Assembly (NCBI GenBank): GCA_022009855.1
Contig: CP091727.1
Location: 2,604,001 to 2,668,000, forward strand
DNA: 64,000 nucleotides
Direction: 5' to 3'
From: Lentisphaeria bacterium
GTDB lineage: Bacteria; Verrucomicrobiota; Lentisphaeria; Victivallales; Victivallaceae
Position 1 is the first letter of the stretch; the number at the start of each line of letters is the position of its first letter. The position numbers and the translations under genes are program-made. Positions 61,336 through 64,000 of the stretch are shown one piece after another. Below the pieces are notes generated by a model. The model was not told the origin of the DNA. It saw nothing but the letters and a program-made list of their open reading frames with translations, and made no database searches.

Positions 61336-61889
61336 ATGTCGGACAAGAAGAAAAATTACCTGCTCTCCCGCCGCCGTCGCGAGCGGTTCGAACGGCTCAC
61401 GCTGCGTTTTGATCTCATCTCCGCCGGACTGGCGGCGGTGATCATTCTTGCGACGCTGGTCTCCGCCGGACGGCCGTATGAGCTCGGGCTGCCTTATGCG
61501 CACGGTTTCGCCCTCTGGTTTCTGCTGCTGCTCTCCTACATTCCGCTGGAGGTGGTCGGGCTCTTCAACTGGGTCTTCGGCATTCAGGACAATGCTTTCA
61601 TGCGGTTTCTGGTGCAGGAGCATCAGGCGCTCGGCATGGGCTGTTCAATCTCGGCATGGTTGCCGCGATCTGGGTGCTGGTGCGTTTCTGGCTCGGGAAA
61701 CGGTACGGCCTGGCGTTTCTGCGCACGACCGGCACCTTTCTGCTGATTCTGCTGGTGTGGGGATGCTTTCAGCTGCTCTGCTTCGCGGCGGTGACCATCT
61801 GGGGGCACGGCGGATTTTCACCGCTGCACCATCATCTGCGGCGGCCGGCGGAACCGGAAAAGGTGATTCTGGTCGACCAGAAACCGTGA
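61336..61889 (+). CDS. Small multi-helix membrane protein, unknown function
   Basis: The reconstructed protein has about 184 residues. A basic N-terminus (SDKKKNYLLSRRRRERFE) precedes four predicted membrane helices (LISAGLAAVIILATLVSAG, FALWFLLLLSYIPLEVVGLF, MVAAIWVLVRFWLG, FLLILLVWGCFQLLCFAAV) and a short cytoplasmic tail. I do not recognise a family. The ATG lies just after the CorA stop, so the two genes are probably co-transcribed; a helper role in metal transport is possible but unproved. One break near 61641 is repaired by one base. Confidence 0.6.
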
Positions 61890-62003
61890 CCGAAGCGGTT
61901 TTCTGCCGCCCACGCCGGGATGGAGAATTCTGTAGAATTGATGGACTTTTCCGCAGTTTCCGCTCTTCGCGGTTGTAAACTCCGCCCCGCCGGATATCTT
62001 AAT

Positions 62004-62036
62004 CCTCCGTATGAAACGCAACATGCGGAGGTTTTT
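62004..62036 (+). promoter_or_regulatory. Hairpin masking the ribosome-binding site of the DUF4091 gene
   Basis: CCTCCGTAT (62004-62012) pairs with ATGCGGAGG (62023-62031) over 9 bp, followed by five T and then ATG 62039. The GGAGG inside the second arm is the gene's ribosome site. It can act as a small terminator or hide the site from ribosomes. Confidence 0.6.
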
Positions 62037-62038
62037 CT

Positions 62039-63675
62039 ATGATTGTCAAGACGATTCACTCGCTGGAAAAGGTGTTTTTCGACCGGTCTCCGGAACCGGC
62101 GGAGTGGAGTGCGGATGTCGCGGCCCGCGGGGAAGTGTATTCGTTCCAGGTGATGCTGGAGCCCGAAACGATGTCGGAACGCGGCGTCTGCCGGGTTGCG
62201 GTTCAATCCGAACTGCCGGTTGAAGTGCGGTTGGTGCAGAATGTGCCGGTGCGGCAGGCGGTGAATTTCAATCCCGACGACGATTTCCTGCGGAAGGAGC
62301 CCGGGCTTTATCCCGACCTGCTCGAGGAGCTTGACGAAGACCGTTTTCAGCTTTTCTACGGGCGGCAGACGCTGTGGGTGACGGTGCGGGTGCCGGAGAA
62401 CGCCGCGCCGGAAGAGTACCCCGTCCGATTCGAATTCACCCGGGTGGAGTGGCCGAATCTGTGGAACCCCGATGTGGTGGCGACGGCGGAATTCCGGCTC
62501 AAGGTGGAGGCGTTCACACTGCCGCCGCAGCGGTTGCTCCGGCTGGAGTGGTTCCACGCCGACTGCCTGGCGGCTTACTATCAAGTCCCGTGCTGGAGCG
62601 GGGAACACTGGAGGATTGTGGAGGCCTTTCTGCGCAACGCCGTCCGGCACGGCATCAACTGCGTCTATACGCCGCTGTGGACGCCGCCGCTGGATACCGG
62701 GCTCGGCGGAGAGCGCCCCACCTGCCAGCTGCTCGATATCGAATATGATTCGGAATCCGGCTACCGTTTTGATTTCTCGAAGCTGGAGCGCTACCTTGAT
62801 CTCGGCCTAGCCTGCGGGGCGGAGCGGTTCGCCATGAGCCATTTCTTCACGCAGTGGGGGGCGAGGTTCACTCCAAAAATCGTGGTCCGGGAAGGGGGCG
62901 TGAAGTCAAGCGTTTCGGCTGGCACGTGAAAGCGACCGATCCGGCCTACCGGGAGTTTCTCACCGCGCTGATGCCGGAGCTGCTCGCGCTGCTGCGCCGG
63001 AAGGGGCTGGAAAAGCGCTGCTTCTTCTCCATCTCCGACGAACCGAATCTGGAACAGCTCGACGACTACCGTGCGGCGGTGGAGCTGGTCAAGCCGCTGC
63101 TGGAGGGATTTCCGACGCTGGAGGCGCTCTCATCGTTCGAGTTTTTTCAGAAGGGGCTGGTGGAGAATCCGGTGCCGTCGAACAACCATATCGAACCCTT
63201 CGTCGGTCACGTGCGGGAGCTCTGGACCTACTACTGCTGCAGTCAGGAGTCCCGGGTGCCGAACCGCTTCATCGCGATGCCCCCCCGGCGGAACCGGATC
63301 ATGGGAGTTCTCTCCTACGTCTACGATCTGGCCGGCTTCCTGCAGTGGGGGGTTCAACTTCTACTTTTCGCAGTATTCGCGGAAACTGATCGATCCTTTC
63401 GCCTCCACCGACAGCGACGGGGCGTTCCCGGCGGGGATCCCTTCCTCGTCTATCCGGGGCAGGGGGGCAAACCGCTCGATTCGATCCGGCACGAGGTGTT
63501 CTATGACGGACTTCAGGACCTGCGGGCGCTCCGGCTGCTGGAGTCGAAGATCGGGCGCGAGGCGGTGCTGGCGCTGATCGGTGAACATCTCACCATGGAG
63601 GAGTATCCCCGGCGCGACGAGTGGCTGCGGGGGATGCGTGAGCGTGTCTACCGGGAACTTGCCGCGAGGCGGTAA
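62039..63675 (+). CDS. DUF4091-type glycosidase (GH123-like)
   Basis: The reconstructed protein has about 545 residues. An N-terminal beta domain (VYSFQVMLEPE, LWVTVRVPENAAPEEYPV) leads to a barrel of the DUF4091 type: LRLEWFHADCLAAYYQVP, AVRHGINCVYTPLWTPPLD, CFFSISDEPNLEQL with an acidic pair, and FNFYFSQYSRKLIDP. It ends LVYPGQGGKPLDSIRHEVFY and DGLQDLRALRLLESK, the usual family finish. Members relate to GH123 beta-N-acetylgalactosaminidases; acidic DE residues in SDEPN would be catalytic. No signal peptide, so probably cytoplasmic. Breaks near 62876, 63350 and 63450 are one base each. GGAGG precedes the ATG but lies in a hairpin. Confidence 0.8.
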
Positions 63676-63729
63676 ATCGGCTTCCCGGTTGCGATCTATC
63701 TCCAAAAAAAGGATTGGGGTAATTACGGA

Positions 63730-63768
63730 AAAACCGGTGCGGGGGACGATCTGCACCGGTTTTTTTCA
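63730..63768. terminator. Bidirectional terminator between convergent genes
   Basis: AAACCGGTGC (63731-63740) and GCACCGGTTT (63753-63762) form a 10-bp stem flanked by an A run on the left and a T run on the right, so it can end both the DUF4091 gene and the isomerase gene. Confidence 0.88.
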
Positions 63769-63786
63769 AGATCGTTTCGGATGAAA

Positions 63787-64000
63787 TTACCTGTTGCCGA
63801 TTCCGAGGCCGCTGCGGACCAGGTAGTCGTAGCTGCGGCGGATCGCTTCAGTCATGTCGATCGAGCAGTAGTCGAGTTCGACCACGAGGTTGTCGATCCA
63901 GTCGGGGGTGGCGGCCAGCACGGCGGGGATGTCCATCTCGCCTTCCCCGAGCGGACGCAGCTCCACCTTGCGGTCATAAGTGCCGTTGACCATGCGCAGT
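63787..64000 (-). CDS. Sugar phosphate isomerase/epimerase, C-terminal part (runs off the right edge)
   Basis: The visible 71 residues match the end of the isomerase at 16404: LGEGEMDIPAVLAATPDW parallels LGSGKLPIPEILAAVDPK, and VVELDYCSIDMTEAIRRSYD parallels VIVELDNCVIDMYRAMKKSY. Both end with GLxxGNR. It is a member of the xylose-isomerase-like TIM barrel family. The start and metal-binding residues lie outside the window. It converges on the DUF4091 gene with a shared terminator between them. Confidence 0.8.
   Translation of the reverse strand, partial: LRMVNGTYDRKVELRPLGEGEMDIPAVLAATPDWIDNLVVELDYCSIDMTEAIRRSYDYLVRSGLGIGNR

Noticed and set aside
1..64000. Programmed frameshifting as a general decoding system
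   Set aside because: Breaks occur in many different homopolymers, in both directions, and in unrelated genes, without common slippery heptamers or downstream structures. Sequence error explains them better.
1..64000. CRISPR arrays, tRNA or rRNA genes, phage genes and defence systems
   Set aside because: I looked for regular spaced repeats, cloverleaf and rRNA segments and signature proteins, and saw none.

Overview
The window most likely comes from a Victivallis-like member of the Lentisphaerota (PVC group). The evidence is a GC-rich genome with no SusC/SusD or ABC sugar importers, many secreted clan GH-A glycosidases, and seven type IV pilin-like proteins that share the FTLIELLIVIAIIAIL signature and a C-terminal H-x9-DG motif. 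The genus-level placement is inference from family content, not from a marker-gene tree.

Layout. About two thirds of the window is a chain of carbohydrate loci built from the same parts: a regulator (a GntR/LacI hybrid, LacI or AraC protein), a pilin-like protein and one or more secreted glycosidases or esterases. They lie at 1-3190 (-), 7085-13467 (- with a divergent + gene), 21694-27044 (+), 27365-31962 (-), 34262-38874 (+), 38962-47696 (+, with an aminotransferase and an MFS sugar transporter) and 49875-55258 (+). Within each locus, genes often overlap by ATGA or are spaced by under 40 bases, so they look co-transcribed. The regulators are probably autoregulatory, because inverted repeats overlap or follow good sigma70 promoters.

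Between these loci are ordinary genes: glnK-amtB behind a sigma54-like promoter (3403-5229), a TrmH-type RNA methyltransferase, an oxidoreductase plus sugar isomerase facing an AraC regulator (15280-18099), an RNase II/R-type exonuclease and a hydrolase (18939-21605). An IS5-family element lies at 32037-32871, followed by a degraded stretch to about 35010 with a YczE-like membrane gene, a truncated NPCBM gene and a partial duplicate of a regulator. The right end (55283-64000) is housekeeping-like: a DUF445 protein, a GT9 glycosyltransferase, a metallophosphoesterase, the RNase P RNA, a CorA-type transporter behind a long structured leader, a DUF4091 glycosidase and an isomerase cut by the window edge.

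Data quality. At least 40 reading-frame breaks occur, nearly all one base long and in homopolymers, and they also hit housekeeping genes. I read these as sequence errors, not gene decay. Coordinates therefore span the whole reconstructed gene across frames, and the breaks are noted in each entry.
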